A stretch of DNA of 64,000 nucleotides from contig NZ_JAEMNW010000003.1 in the NCBI RefSeq assembly GCF_016481275.1, forward strand, positions 62,001 through 126,000, given 5' to 3'. The notes beneath the pieces were generated by a model. It did no database searches, was not told the origin of the DNA, and saw only the letters and a program-made list of their open reading frames with translations. The position numbers and the translations under genes were made by a program. Shown here piece after piece: positions 20,780 through 29,759 of this stretch (position 1 is the first letter of the stretch; the number at the start of each line of letters is the position of its first letter). Source of the stretch: Antrihabitans auranticaus (GTDB lineage: Bacteria > Actinomycetota > Actinomycetes > Mycobacteriales > Mycobacteriaceae).

Positions 20780-21931
20780 CTATCGCGGTACGCGTGGCAG
20801 TTTCAAACCGGCGGTGGCGATCAGTTCCCGCATCACCTCGTTGACGCCGCCACCGAAGGTGATCACGAGGTTTCGCTTCGCCTGCTTGTCGAGCCAGTCC
20901 AACAGATGCGCCGTGTCAGGATCGGACGGATCGCCGTGCGTGCCGACGACCTCCTCGGCCAGCTGACTCATCCGCTGGATACGCTCTGTGGCAAACACTT
21001 TCGTTGCGGACGCGTCGGCGATGTCGACGGCGTCCTGCTCGCTCGACGCAACCTGCCAATTGAGCAGTTCGTTCATCCGGTACACCGCGAACATCTCGCC
21101 GAGGATGCGGGCGACATCGCTGCGTCCGAGCAGATCGTGGCGGCCCGCCCAGTCCTTGACCTTGTCGTACAGGCCACCGATGCGACCGGCCGGACCGAGC
21201 ATCACGCGTTCGTGGTTGAGCTGGGTGGTGATCAACCGCCAGCCCGAGTTCTCTTCGCCGACAAGCATTTCTGCTGGTACTCGGACGTCGGAGTAATACG
21301 TGGCGTTGACGTGATGCGCACCATCGCACGTGATGATCGGCGTCCACGAATAGCCCGGATCGGTGGTGTCGACGATCAGGATGGAGATGCCACGGTGCCG
21401 CGAGTCCGGCCTTCCGGTGCGGCAGGCAAGCCAGATGAAGTCGGCGTCATGACCGCCTGTGGTGAAGGTCTTCTGACCGTTCACGATGTAGTGGTCACCG
21501 TCGCGGACCGCGGTGGTGCGCAGGGCGGCGAGGTCAGTGCCGGCGTCCGGTTCGGTGTAGCCGATCGCGAAATGCACTTCACCGGCAAGGATCGCGGGTA
21601 GGAAGCGCCGCTTCTGTTCGTCGGTGCCGTAAGTCTGCAACGTCGGCCCCACGGTCTGCAACGTGACCGCGGGTAACGGAACATCGGCGCGCACAGCCTC
21701 GTTCGCGAAGATCTGCTGCTCGATCTCGCCGAAGCCCCTGCCGCCGTATTCTTTTGGCCACCCGACGCCCAGCCAGCCATCCGCACCCATGCGCTTGATG
21801 ACCTGCCGGTACGTCGGCCCATGCCGTTCGGTCATCATGATCTGCGCCTCCGCGGGACTGATCAGCCCCGAAAAGTACTCACGCAGTTCTTTCTGCAGCG
21901 CACGCTGCTCGTCTGTCAGATCGATGTACAC
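20780..21931 (-). CDS. chsE2: ChsE2, acyl-CoA dehydrogenase subunit
   Basis: Forms the alpha2beta2 ChsE1-ChsE2 acyl-CoA dehydrogenase that desaturates the three-carbon steroid side chain (3-oxo-pregn-4-ene-20-carboxyl-CoA). The 383 residues carry IGYTEPDAGTDLAALRTTA, NGQKTFTTGG and C-terminal FGGGVNEVMRELIA, closely like FadE29. The start is the GTG at 21931 (VYIDLTDEQRAL), inside the end of chsE1 with a 16-bp overlap; the longer frame to 22096 is shadow sequence within chsE1. Confidence 0.92.
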   Translation of the reverse strand: MYIDLTDEQRALQKELREYFSGLISPAEAQIMMTERHGPTYRQVIKRMGADGWLGVGWPKEYGGRGFGEIEQQIFANEAVRADVPLPAVTLQTVGPTLQTYGTDEQKRRFLPAILAGEVHFAIGYTEPDAGTDLAALRTTAVRDGDHYIVNGQKTFTTGGHDADFIWLACRTGRPDSRHRGISILIVDTTDPGYSWTPIITCDGAHHVNATYYSDVRVPAEMLVGEENSGWRLITTQLNHERVMLGPAGRIGGLYDKVKDWAGRHDLLGRSDVARILGEMFAVYRMNELLNWQVASSEQDAVDIADASATKVFATERIQRMSQLAEEVVGTHGDPSDPDTAHLLDWLDKQAKRNLVITFGGGVNEVMRELIATAGLKLPRVPR

Positions 21932-22962
21932 CGGGCCCCCAGAAGATCGAGTCGATGCGACGTCCCACCGACCATGCGAGCGAGATCCTTGACTTGCGAG
22001 GAATAGCGGTGCATCGGATAGCTCACGTCGACTCCGATTCCGCCGTGCAAGTGATGACAGACCTGCATTGCTTTGGGCACCTCGGCGGCGATCCAATACG
22101 CGACGACGTCGAGATCGCTTGCGGCGTCGAGCCCCTCGCCCAGCCGCCAGACGGCCGACAGCGCAGCGACGTGCAGGGTCCGCGAGATGACGTATACGTC
22201 GGCGATCTCCTGCGCGACCGCTTGGAACGTTGCGAGCGGCTTCCCGAACTGGTGCCTGGTGCCGACGTGACTCGCGGTGAGTTGTGTTGCACCACTGAGC
22301 AATCCGTCACACAACGCCCCGACGCAGGCGAGCGCGATGCGGTGAAGTGCTACGAGGTCACCGTGCAGCAGCGCCGTATTGGGCACTCGGACCTCGTCGA
22401 AGCGGACCGCGAATTCCGGCTCGCCTGTCGAGGTCGGCGTCGGCGTGAGCGTGACGCCATCGGCTGACGGGTCGACGAGTACGACACCTGCGTCGGTCGG
22501 GACGAGGATCGCTTCCGCGCGGTCCGCGTACGGAACCCCTACCTTGAGGCCGTCGACGATCAGCAGGTCACCCTCGGCGACAGCAGTTGTCGCGGGCCGC
22601 AGCGTAAATGGCGAGCCGGGCTCGCTCAAGGCGGCGGTAAGCACCGCACCCTTGCCGACCCGCTCCAGCAATGCGTCGTGCTCGGTGCCGTCTGCGAGTT
22701 CGAGCAGCGGCAGGACGCCCAGCCCGAAGGTCGCGAGGGCAGGCAATTGCGCCGCAGCGCGGCCGATTTCGGTCAGCAGGGTCGCGATCGCGGGCAGGCC
22801 CAGTTCGGCGCCGCCCAATCGGCCAGGCAACGCGAGCGTCGTGAGATCGGCTGCGACGAAGCTCGTCCAGATCTCGCCGGTAGGTTTCCCCGCACCGCGT
22901 TCGAGTAGCCCGGCAGCCACTTCGGCTACCGCGTCCTGGGTCTGGTCCCTGCTGAAGTCCAC
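21916..22962 (-). CDS. chsE1: ChsE1, acyl-CoA dehydrogenase subunit
   Basis: Partner of ChsE2; in the known complex each pair shares one FAD site. The 348 residues align to FadE28 (MDFSRDQTQDAVAEVA, GTRHQFGKPLATFQAVAQ, MQVCHHLHGGIGVD). It is the first gene of the five-gene side-chain operon, with a perfect KstR box 22 bp upstream of the ATG. Confidence 0.92.
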   Translation of the reverse strand: MDFSRDQTQDAVAEVAAGLLERGAGKPTGEIWTSFVAADLTTLALPGRLGGAELGLPAIATLLTEIGRAAAQLPALATFGLGVLPLLELADGTEHDALLERVGKGAVLTAALSEPGSPFTLRPATTAVAEGDLLIVDGLKVGVPYADRAEAILVPTDAGVVLVDPSADGVTLTPTPTSTGEPEFAVRFDEVRVPNTALLHGDLVALHRIALACVGALCDGLLSGATQLTASHVGTRHQFGKPLATFQAVAQEIADVYVISRTLHVAALSAVWRLGEGLDAASDLDVVAYWIAAEVPKAMQVCHHLHGGIGVDVSYPMHRYSSQVKDLARMVGGTSHRLDLLGARCTSI

Positions 22963-22983
22963 GCCTCGTCCCGTCTACGTTTT

Positions 22984-22997
22984 TAGAACGTGTTCTA
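22984..22997 (-). promoter_or_regulatory. KstR operator of chsE1-ltp2 operon
   Basis: TAGAACGTGTTCTA has perfect 6-bp arms (TAGAAC / GTTCTA) around GT, the ideal KstR site. It lies 22 bp upstream of chsE1 and just after the end of chsE3, giving the operon its own promoter. Confidence 0.88.
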
Positions 22998-23027
22998 GTT
23001 CTATCACCAATCCGCCCGCTGCGAAAG

Positions 23028-25175
23028 TCACTCCCGGGGCAGCCCCAGCAGTCGTTCCGCGACGACGTTGAGCAGGACTTGTGTCGTACCGCCCGCGACG
23101 GAAAGACAGCGCGTCAAGAGGAAGCCGAAGGTAGCGGGGCTCTCGAGCGCACCCGCAAGGCCGGCGGTTTCCATCTCGAACTCCGCGACGTCCTGCCGGT
23201 ACCGCACGCCGAGCAGCTTTCGCACACTCGATTCGGGCCCCGGCCCACGACCGGCCAACTGCCGCACCGCAGTCCGCACCTCGAGCAACGAGCCGACCAT
23301 TGCGTCACTGATCAACGCGCCGAGCCTGTCGACGGCGACCGGATCGGCAGCGGGCGCAGACGCGAGCAGGGCCTCCATTTCGTCGCCGAGTGGCGAACCC
23401 TTACCGATCGCTACTCGTTCGTTCGACAGCGTCGTGTTCGCCAACCGCCAACCGCCGTCGACCGGTCCGACAACGCACTCGTCGGGGACGAAGACGTCGT
23501 CGAGGAACACCTCGTTGAACCGCTCCTCACCGGTGATCTCGACCAGCGGCGAAATCCGGATCCCCGCACTGCGCATATCGACCAGGAAGTACGTGATACC
23601 GCGATGTTTGGCCGCTTCGCGATTCGTGCGAGCCAGGCAGATTCCCCAGTGCGCCTTCTGTGCAACCGATGTCCAGACCTTCTGGCCCTGCAGCGACCAG
23701 CCACCGTCGACTCGGGTCGCCGTCGTCCGCAGGGAGGCGAGGTCGGAGCCCGCTCCCGGCTCGCTGAAGAGTTGGCACCAGACCACTTCGCCGCGCAGCG
23801 TGGGCATTACGAACCGTTCGATCTGCTCGGGTGTGCCGTGCTCGAGGATCGTCGGAACGGCCCAACCGCCGATCACGAGGTCCGGGCGTGTGACATCGGC
23901 ACGACCCAACTCCTCCGCGATCAGCAGTTGCTCGGCCGCATCCGCCGACCGACCGTAGGGCTGCGGCCAATGTGGCGCGAGGAGTCCGCTGTCGGCCAAC
24001 GCCACGCGTCGCTCGGCTGCCGGCAGTTGTGCGATCGATTCAGCGGACGCGCGGATCTCGGCACGCGACGACTCGACCCCCGAAAGATCCACGCCCGGCC
24101 GCCGCCGTGCGCCGGAGCGAGTCAGTTCGGTGACGCGGGCCCGCCAGTGCGCGCTGCCGCCGAGAAGTTGCCGCAAAGCGATGGCGCGGCGTAGGTAGAA
24201 GTGCGCGTCGTGCTCCCAGGTGAAGCCGATACCCCCGAGAACCTGCATGCAGTCCTTTGCATTTTCGACTGCGGCATCGAGCACTACAGCTGCGGCAACT
24301 GCGGCAGCGATCGGCAGCTCGTGATCGTCCTCGGCCGCAACGGCCGCGTCCCAGGCCACCGCACGCGCGCCCTCGACCCGGCAGAGCATTTCGGCGCACA
24401 GATGCTTGATCGCTTGGAACGAACCGATCTTGCGCCCGAACTGCTCACGAATCTTGGCGTACTCGACGGCGGTATCGAGGCACCAACCCGCCACCCCGGC
24501 CGCCTCGGCTGCTACGAGCGTCGCGGCGAGGTCCGTAACCAAGCCTGGCCGGACACCCGACACGACCCTGTCGGCCGCGACGGTCAGGTTTTCGCACCGG
24601 ATAGTGGCGAGGCCGACGCTTCGATCGACCGGTTCGAGTGCGTCGACCGCCAATCCGGGCGTGTCGGAAGCGACGAAGCACCACACGGTCTCGCCGTCGA
24701 CGTCGGCGCCGAGCAGCACGCTGACGCCGCTCGCCGCACCGATCGCGGTACCTGCGATGCCGTCCAGTACGAGGTCGCCGTCAGGTTGCCGGACCGCCCG
24801 AACATCACCTACGTCGAGTACGACCGCACACGGCGTCGTGCCGTCGGCAAGGCCCGGTCCCCACAGCTTCGCCGCGACATCTCCGCCGCGCCCCAGGACC
24901 AGGCCGGCCAGCGCGGTCGACAGGACGGGACCGCCCACGAGGTCGTAAGCTGCCTGCTCGAGCATCGCCGCGAGGTCGACGACAGTGCCGCCGACGCCGC
25001 CGGCATCCTCGGGTAGAGCGACGGACGTGAGTCCGACGTCGGCGACTCCGCGCAGTTGGGAGCGCCAAAAATCGGGTTCGTCCGAGCGCAGGGATTGGAC
25101 CGGCCCGACACTGCGCGCCCACGCGTGTAGCGACTGCGCGGCGGCCCTCTGCTCATCGGTGGTGGCGATAGTCAC
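23028..25175 (-). CDS. chsE3: ChsE3/FadE34-type tandem acyl-CoA dehydrogenase
   Basis: A 715-residue fusion of two acyl-CoA dehydrogenase domains, the first about 1-360 and the second about 370-715 (SEPGAGSDLASLRTTA, SVAGGTTQVLLNVVAERLLG). M. tuberculosis FadE34 has the same length and layout, acts on the five-carbon steroid side chain and is likewise divergent from kstR. It shares the 25212-25225 operator with kstR. Confidence 0.9.
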   Translation of the reverse strand: MTIATTDEQRAAAQSLHAWARSVGPVQSLRSDEPDFWRSQLRGVADVGLTSVALPEDAGGVGGTVVDLAAMLEQAAYDLVGGPVLSTALAGLVLGRGGDVAAKLWGPGLADGTTPCAVVLDVGDVRAVRQPDGDLVLDGIAGTAIGAASGVSVLLGADVDGETVWCFVASDTPGLAVDALEPVDRSVGLATIRCENLTVAADRVVSGVRPGLVTDLAATLVAAEAAGVAGWCLDTAVEYAKIREQFGRKIGSFQAIKHLCAEMLCRVEGARAVAWDAAVAAEDDHELPIAAAVAAAVVLDAAVENAKDCMQVLGGIGFTWEHDAHFYLRRAIALRQLLGGSAHWRARVTELTRSGARRRPGVDLSGVESSRAEIRASAESIAQLPAAERRVALADSGLLAPHWPQPYGRSADAAEQLLIAEELGRADVTRPDLVIGGWAVPTILEHGTPEQIERFVMPTLRGEVVWCQLFSEPGAGSDLASLRTTATRVDGGWSLQGQKVWTSVAQKAHWGICLARTNREAAKHRGITYFLVDMRSAGIRISPLVEITGEERFNEVFLDDVFVPDECVVGPVDGGWRLANTTLSNERVAIGKGSPLGDEMEALLASAPAADPVAVDRLGALISDAMVGSLLEVRTAVRQLAGRGPGPESSVRKLLGVRYRQDVAEFEMETAGLAGALESPATFGFLLTRCLSVAGGTTQVLLNVVAERLLGLPRE

Positions 25176-25211
25176 AGCCGAAGCCGCCTCTCAAAGTATG
25201 ACAGTTTCCTA

Positions 25212-25225
25212 TAGAACGTGTTCTA
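25212..25225. promoter_or_regulatory. Shared KstR operator between chsE3 and kstR
   Basis: TAGAACGTGTTCTA, identical to the 22984-22997 site, lies 37 bp upstream of chsE3 and 91 bp upstream of the chosen kstR ATG. It should control chsE3 and autoregulate kstR. Confidence 0.88.
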
Positions 25226-25315
25226 ATGTGTGTTCCGGTCCCACGTCAAGTGAGACGACAAATACCTGGTCAAGACAGTGCAGTCAGCGCCGATACCGAG
25301 AAAGAGGATTGTCCA

Positions 25316-25966
25316 ATGGCATCCCCCTCCAGACCGCGTAACGCGAGCAACGGTGCCGTCGCGACGCTGTCCGAAGACGACCTGAGTTCCGTCGCCCAGC
25401 GCGAGCGGCGCAAACGCATCCTCGATGCAACTCTGGCGTTGGCTTCGAAGGGCGGCTACGACGCAGTGCAGATGCGCGCCGTCGCCGAGAAGGCAGACGT
25501 CGCCGTCGGAACCCTCTACCGCTATTTCCCGTCGAAGGTGCACCTCTTGGTGTCCGCGCTCGCGCGGGAATTCGAGCGGATCGAAAGCCGCCGGAAGACG
25601 CCGCCGGGCGACACCGCACAGGAGCGCATGCACCTGATGCTCGGCCAGATCACCAAGGCCATGCAGCGGGATCCGCTACTCACCGAGGCCATGACGCGCG
25701 CGTTCATGTTCGCCGACGCGTCGGCTGCGGCAGAGGTCGACCGGGTCGGCGTCGTGATGGACCGACTGTTTGCGCGGGCCATGAGCGACGGCGAACCCAC
25801 CGACCGCCAGCTCGCCATTTCCCGCGTTATCAGCGACGTCTGGCTGTCGAATCTGGTTGCTTGGCTTACCCGCCGATCGTCCGCGACCGACGTCACCGCG
25901 CGCCTCGAACTGACCGTCGACCTCCTGCTCGGCGACGATTCCGCTGTGAGTCGCGAAACACTGTGA
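25316..25966 (+). CDS. kstR: KstR, TetR-family repressor of steroid catabolism
   Basis: TetR regulator that represses the steroid genes and is released by a steroid CoA thioester. The 216 residues have an N-terminal helix-turn-helix at about 35-78 (AVAEKADVAVGTLYRYFPSK) and a C-terminal ligand domain. The ATG at 25316 follows AAAGAGGA; an in-frame ATG at 25226 would start within the operator and is unlikely. Its divergent arrangement with chsE3 and the six matching boxes in the window support the identity. Confidence 0.93.
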   Translation: MASPSRPRNASNGAVATLSEDDLSSVAQRERRKRILDATLALASKGGYDAVQMRAVAEKADVAVGTLYRYFPSKVHLLVSALAREFERIESRRKTPPGDTAQERMHLMLGQITKAMQRDPLLTEAMTRAFMFADASAAAEVDRVGVVMDRLFARAMSDGEPTDRQLAISRVISDVWLSNLVAWLTRRSSATDVTARLELTVDLLLGDDSAVSRETL

Positions 25967-26027
25967 TCTGAGCAGATATCGCCTCCCTAATGCGTCGTCA
26001 GGCGGGCTGATCACTTAGGTTTGTCTG

Positions 26028-28583
26028 GTGAGTGCTCAGGATCTTCCGCTCGAGTTGCGCCGCGCATTGGCCACCATTGCGCGTACGCCGCGATTGCTGG
26101 TCGCATCCGACTACGACGGCACAGTTGCGCCGATCGTGTCGGACCCGACGAAGGCATTTCCGCACCCGGAGTCTGTGCGGGCGCTACGCGCGCTGTCCGG
26201 ACTTTCCGGTACGACGGCGGCAGTGATCTCCGGCCGCGCGCTGCGCGATCTGGCGGCGCTCTCTCGCCTTCCCGTCGAGGTCCAGCTGGTCGGCAGCCAC
26301 GGTTCGGAGTTCGACGTCGGCTTCGTGCACGCCATCGACAACGACGCCAAACAGTTGCTGGACGAGCTCGTGGTCGAACTCGAGCACATCGCTGCGTCCC
26401 ATGCGGGCGCGACCGTGGAGCACAAACCTGCCAGCGTCGCACTGCACGTGCGGAACGCGGAGCCCGCCATCGCGCGCCAGGCGCTGAAGAAGGTGCGACA
26501 GGGTGCCGCAAGCTGGGTCGGCGTCCAGGTCACCGAGGGCAAAGCTGTTATCGAGCTGGCCGTGATCGTCACCGACAAGGGCGAGGCGCTCGACATCCTC
26601 CGCCATCAGGAGTCGGCGTCCGCCGCAGTGTTCATCGGCGACGACGTGACCGACGAGAAGGCCTTCAAGCGCCTTCACGGCCCTGACATCGGCATCAAGG
26701 TCGGCGGCGGCGAAAGCCTCGCGCAGTATTGCGTCGACTCGACCGAGGACGTGTCCACCGCACTCGCCTTCTTGCTCGACGAGCGGCGCAGATGGTTGTC
26801 CGGCGCCAGCGCGCCGCCGATCGAGCGCCTGACGATGCTCGCCAGCCCCCGGTCGGTTGCGCTCGTGACACCCGACGGCACGATCACGTGGATGTGCCAC
26901 CCCGAGCCCGACTCCGGTGCGGTCTTTGCCCACCTGCTCGGCGGACCCGATGCCGGCCATTTCTCCATCGGTCCGCAGCGGGAGGCTCTGCCGCTGTCTC
27001 AGCGTTACGTCGATCGCACGATGACCGTCGAAACTCGATGGGCCAGTTTGCAAGTCACGGACTATCTGCCCCACGATGTCGGCCTCGACCGCACCGACCT
27101 CACGCGCGTGATCACCGGCGACGCGAAGGCGGTCGTCAGCTTTGCACCGCGTCCGGAATTCGGCCAGGTTCCCGTGCAGATCGAACGAGAGACGTTCGGG
27201 CTCAGGGTCTTCGGCCCCAACGACCCGCTGGTCCTGCGCTCGCCCGGCGTGGAATGGGACATCACTTCCGACGGCGTGCACCAAAGTGCCTATGCTGTCG
27301 TCGACCCGTCGACCGGTCCGGTCACGTTGGAACTACGCTGCGGCACTTGGGATCTGGCCCCCTCGACGAATCTCGAGGCCGAACGTCGGCAGGCCGCCGA
27401 ACACTACTGGAGCAGCTGGGCCGACACACTGACCCTGCCGCCGCTCAAGCCCGACCTGATGCGGCGCTCGGCGTTGACGCTGCGCGGACTTGTCCACGCA
27501 CCGTCCGGATCGATTCTCGCTGCGGCAACGACGTCGCTGCCGGAAGAGATCGGTGGGGTCCGCAACTGGGACTACCGCTACTGCTGGCTTCGCGATGCCG
27601 CGCTCACCGCAGCCGCGCTCGTTTCGGTCGGTTCGCTGCAGGAGGCGGAGGAGTACCTCGCCTGGGTGCACGAGGTCCTCGAAACGATCCCGGGCCCGGA
27701 GCGTCTGCACCCGCTGTACACGATCTATGGCACCGGACTCCCGCCGGAAGCCGTCATCGACAACCTCCCGGGGTACGCCGGTTCCCGACCGGTCCGCGTC
27801 GGCAACGCCGCGAACATGCAGGTCCAGCTCGACGTGTTCGGTCCGATCGTCGACCTGATCTCGTCGCTGGCACACGCGCGTTTCGCCGCCGGAATCAGCG
27901 AGCCAGGCGCAGCGCTTCCCGATGTCGACTGGGAACTGGTGCAGGCCATGGTTTCCGCGGTTCAGCGCCGCTGGCGCGAACCCGACCACGGCATCTGGGA
28001 GATCCGCGGCGCACCGCGGCACCACGTGTACTCGAAGGTGATGGGCTGGGTCACGATCGACCGCGCGCTCGCGCTCGCGAAAACGTTCGGCCGCGAAGTG
28101 CCGGATTCGTGGCAGGCACTGCGCCAGACCATTTCCGAAGAAGTACTGCTCAAGGGTTGGAACGACGACGTCCAATCGTTCACAGCCGCATACGACGGAA
28201 CCGACCTCGATGCGGCATCGCTGCACATCGGGCTCAGCGGCCTCATCGATCCGTCCGACCCACGCTTCGCCGCCACGGTCGTTGCGACCGAGGCCGAACT
28301 GCGCAGCGGCTCGACCGTCTATCGCTATCACCACGACGACGGCCTGCCCGGCGGCGAAGGTGGCTTCCACCTGTGCGCAGCGTGGCTGGTCGAGGCGTAC
28401 TTGCTGACCGGCAAGCGGTCCGATGCCGAAGCGCTGTTCGCCCAGTTGGTGAGCGCCGCGGGCCCGACCGGACTGCTCAGCGAGGAGTACGACCCCGTCG
28501 CCGAGCGGTCGCTCGGCAATCATCCGCAGGCCTACAGCCATCTCGGACTTCTGCGCTGCGCCCAACTGCTCAGCGCAACCTGA
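26028..28583 (+). CDS. Trehalose-6-phosphate phosphatase / GH15 hydrolase fusion
   Basis: An 851-residue two-domain protein. Residues about 1-250 are an OtsB-type HAD phosphatase with the nucleophile motif ASDYDGT (Asp28, Asp30) and the magnesium motif GDDVTDE (205-210). Residues about 265-851 are a GH15 glucoamylase/trehalase-like hydrolase with RNWDYRYCWLRDA near 510, a probable acid Glu in GIWEIRG (about 656) and base Glu in EEYDP (about 818). It could make trehalose from trehalose-6-phosphate and also cut trehalose or an alpha-glucan. The start is a GTG. A terminator follows. Which activities survive cannot be told from sequence. Confidence 0.88.
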   Translation: MSAQDLPLELRRALATIARTPRLLVASDYDGTVAPIVSDPTKAFPHPESVRALRALSGLSGTTAAVISGRALRDLAALSRLPVEVQLVGSHGSEFDVGFVHAIDNDAKQLLDELVVELEHIAASHAGATVEHKPASVALHVRNAEPAIARQALKKVRQGAASWVGVQVTEGKAVIELAVIVTDKGEALDILRHQESASAAVFIGDDVTDEKAFKRLHGPDIGIKVGGGESLAQYCVDSTEDVSTALAFLLDERRRWLSGASAPPIERLTMLASPRSVALVTPDGTITWMCHPEPDSGAVFAHLLGGPDAGHFSIGPQREALPLSQRYVDRTMTVETRWASLQVTDYLPHDVGLDRTDLTRVITGDAKAVVSFAPRPEFGQVPVQIERETFGLRVFGPNDPLVLRSPGVEWDITSDGVHQSAYAVVDPSTGPVTLELRCGTWDLAPSTNLEAERRQAAEHYWSSWADTLTLPPLKPDLMRRSALTLRGLVHAPSGSILAAATTSLPEEIGGVRNWDYRYCWLRDAALTAAALVSVGSLQEAEEYLAWVHEVLETIPGPERLHPLYTIYGTGLPPEAVIDNLPGYAGSRPVRVGNAANMQVQLDVFGPIVDLISSLAHARFAAGISEPGAALPDVDWELVQAMVSAVQRRWREPDHGIWEIRGAPRHHVYSKVMGWVTIDRALALAKTFGREVPDSWQALRQTISEEVLLKGWNDDVQSFTAAYDGTDLDAASLHIGLSGLIDPSDPRFAATVVATEAELRSGSTVYRYHHDDGLPGGEGGFHLCAAWLVEAYLLTGKRSDAEALFAQLVSAAGPTGLLSEEYDPVAERSLGNHPQAYSHLGLLRCAQLLSAT

Positions 28584-28601
28584 CCCTTCCGCACAGTACG
28601 T

Positions 28602-28632
28602 ATCAGCAGCATCCGTCTCGGGTGCTGCTGAT
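28602..28632 (+). terminator. Intrinsic terminator after the TPP-GH15 gene
   Basis: Thirteen-base arms starting ATCAGCAGCA (28602-28614 and 28620-28632, one wobble) enclose a 5-nt loop and are followed by TTCGTTTT. It begins 19 bases after the stop codon. Confidence 0.8.
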
Positions 28633-28696
28633 TTCGTTTTGCGACCCATGCGGAATTTGCGATATGTGGTCCGCCGAAATCGCCGCTACAGTACAA

Positions 28697-28712
28697 CGGA
28701 AATGGTTTCCAT
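28697..28712 (+). promoter_or_regulatory. Zur-like operator of the metal ABC operon
   Basis: CGGAAATGGTTTCCAT contains GGAAA and TTTCC arms around TGG, resembling actinobacterial Zur sites (TGAAAAT-N-ATTTTCA class). It lies 26 bp before the chosen start of the substrate-binding protein. The match to a Zur consensus is partial, and another Fur-family metalloregulator is possible. Confidence 0.5.
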
Positions 28713-28737
28713 TAACAACAGTCCCTGGGGAGTCCTT

Positions 28738-29706
28738 GTGTCTGCAACCCGCACCCCGCGTGTGGCCGCCGCTGCGCTGAGCCTGTCGATCGCTACCGCG
28801 CTCACGCTGACCGCGTGCGGTTCCGCCGATGACGCCAAGGCCTCGGGCATCACCGTCGTCGCATCGACGAACGTCTGGGGCAGCGTTGCGGAGGCGGTCG
28901 CGGGCGACTCTGCGACCGTCACTTCGCTGATCCAGGACCCGAGCGCGGACCCGCACTCCTACGAGTCGACGCCGAGCGACGCAGCCGAGGTCACCGACGC
29001 CGACCTGGTCGTCTTCAACGGCGGCGGCTACGACGAGTTCGTCGAAAAGATCCTCGCCGATACCGGTAGCAAGCCGACCGTCGAAGCGTTTGCGCTCCTC
29101 GGCGCCGAGGGCGATCTCGGCACCGAAGACGGCCACGACCATTCGGTCACCGAGCCTGCCGACGGGCACGACCACGAACACGGCGGCGTCAACGAGCACG
29201 TGTGGTACGACATCCCGACCGTCGACGCGGTCGCTCACAAGATCGCGGACGAGCTGTCGAAGATCGACCCCGACAATGCCGCCGCCTACACCGAACGTGC
29301 AGAGGCCTTCCACGAAAAGTTGCACGGCATTGCAGACGTAACTGCCAAGATTAAAACCGACCACCCCAACAGCCCTGTCGCACAGACGGAACCGATCGCG
29401 CACTACCTCCTGCTTGCAGCCGGCGCCGACGACGTAACCCCGGGCGAGTTCGAAGAAGCAATCGAGCAGGGCAACGACCCGTCGCCGTCCGCACTCGCCG
29501 CCACCCGTGACCTGATCTCGCAGAAACAGGTCCGTGCACTGGTCTTCAACGTCCAGACCGAAGGCAAGGTCGCCGACGACGTCCGGGCGACCGCGGAAAC
29601 AGCCGGCGTGCCGATCGTCGAAGTCAGCGAGACGCTTCCTGACGGGCTCGACTACATTCAGTGGCAGACGCAGAACGCCGAAGCGCTTGCCGAGGCACTC
29701 AATTGA
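28738..29706 (+). CDS. Zinc-type ABC transporter substrate-binding lipoprotein
   Basis: Extracytoplasmic metal-binding protein of the cluster A-I (ZnuA/AztC-like) family. The 322 residues have a lipoprotein signal with lipobox LTAC (Cys27), probable metal ligands His73 (DPHSYES) and His154 (NEHVWYD), and a His/Asp/Glu-rich loop at about 130-150 (DGHDHEHGG) typical of zinc rather than manganese carriers. I chose the GTG at 28738 because GGGGAG precedes it and because the alternative ATG at 28702 lies within the putative operator. Confidence 0.88.
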   Translation: MSATRTPRVAAAALSLSIATALTLTACGSADDAKASGITVVASTNVWGSVAEAVAGDSATVTSLIQDPSADPHSYESTPSDAAEVTDADLVVFNGGGYDEFVEKILADTGSKPTVEAFALLGAEGDLGTEDGHDHSVTEPADGHDHEHGGVNEHVWYDIPTVDAVAHKIADELSKIDPDNAAAYTERAEAFHEKLHGIADVTAKIKTDHPNSPVAQTEPIAHYLLLAAGADDVTPGEFEEAIEQGNDPSPSALAATRDLISQKQVRALVFNVQTEGKVADDVRATAETAGVPIVEVSETLPDGLDYIQWQTQNAEALAEALN

Positions 29707-29759
29707 CGTACGGCCTGACCAAGGTCGCGCCGTACCCGAACAGTGAAGCCAAACATCCT

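Noticed and set aside
26729-28780. 683-codon plus-strand frame overlapping the TPP-GH15 gene
   Set aside because: It is out of frame within a gene whose reading frame carries both domain motifs, and the product is Arg-rich nonsense.
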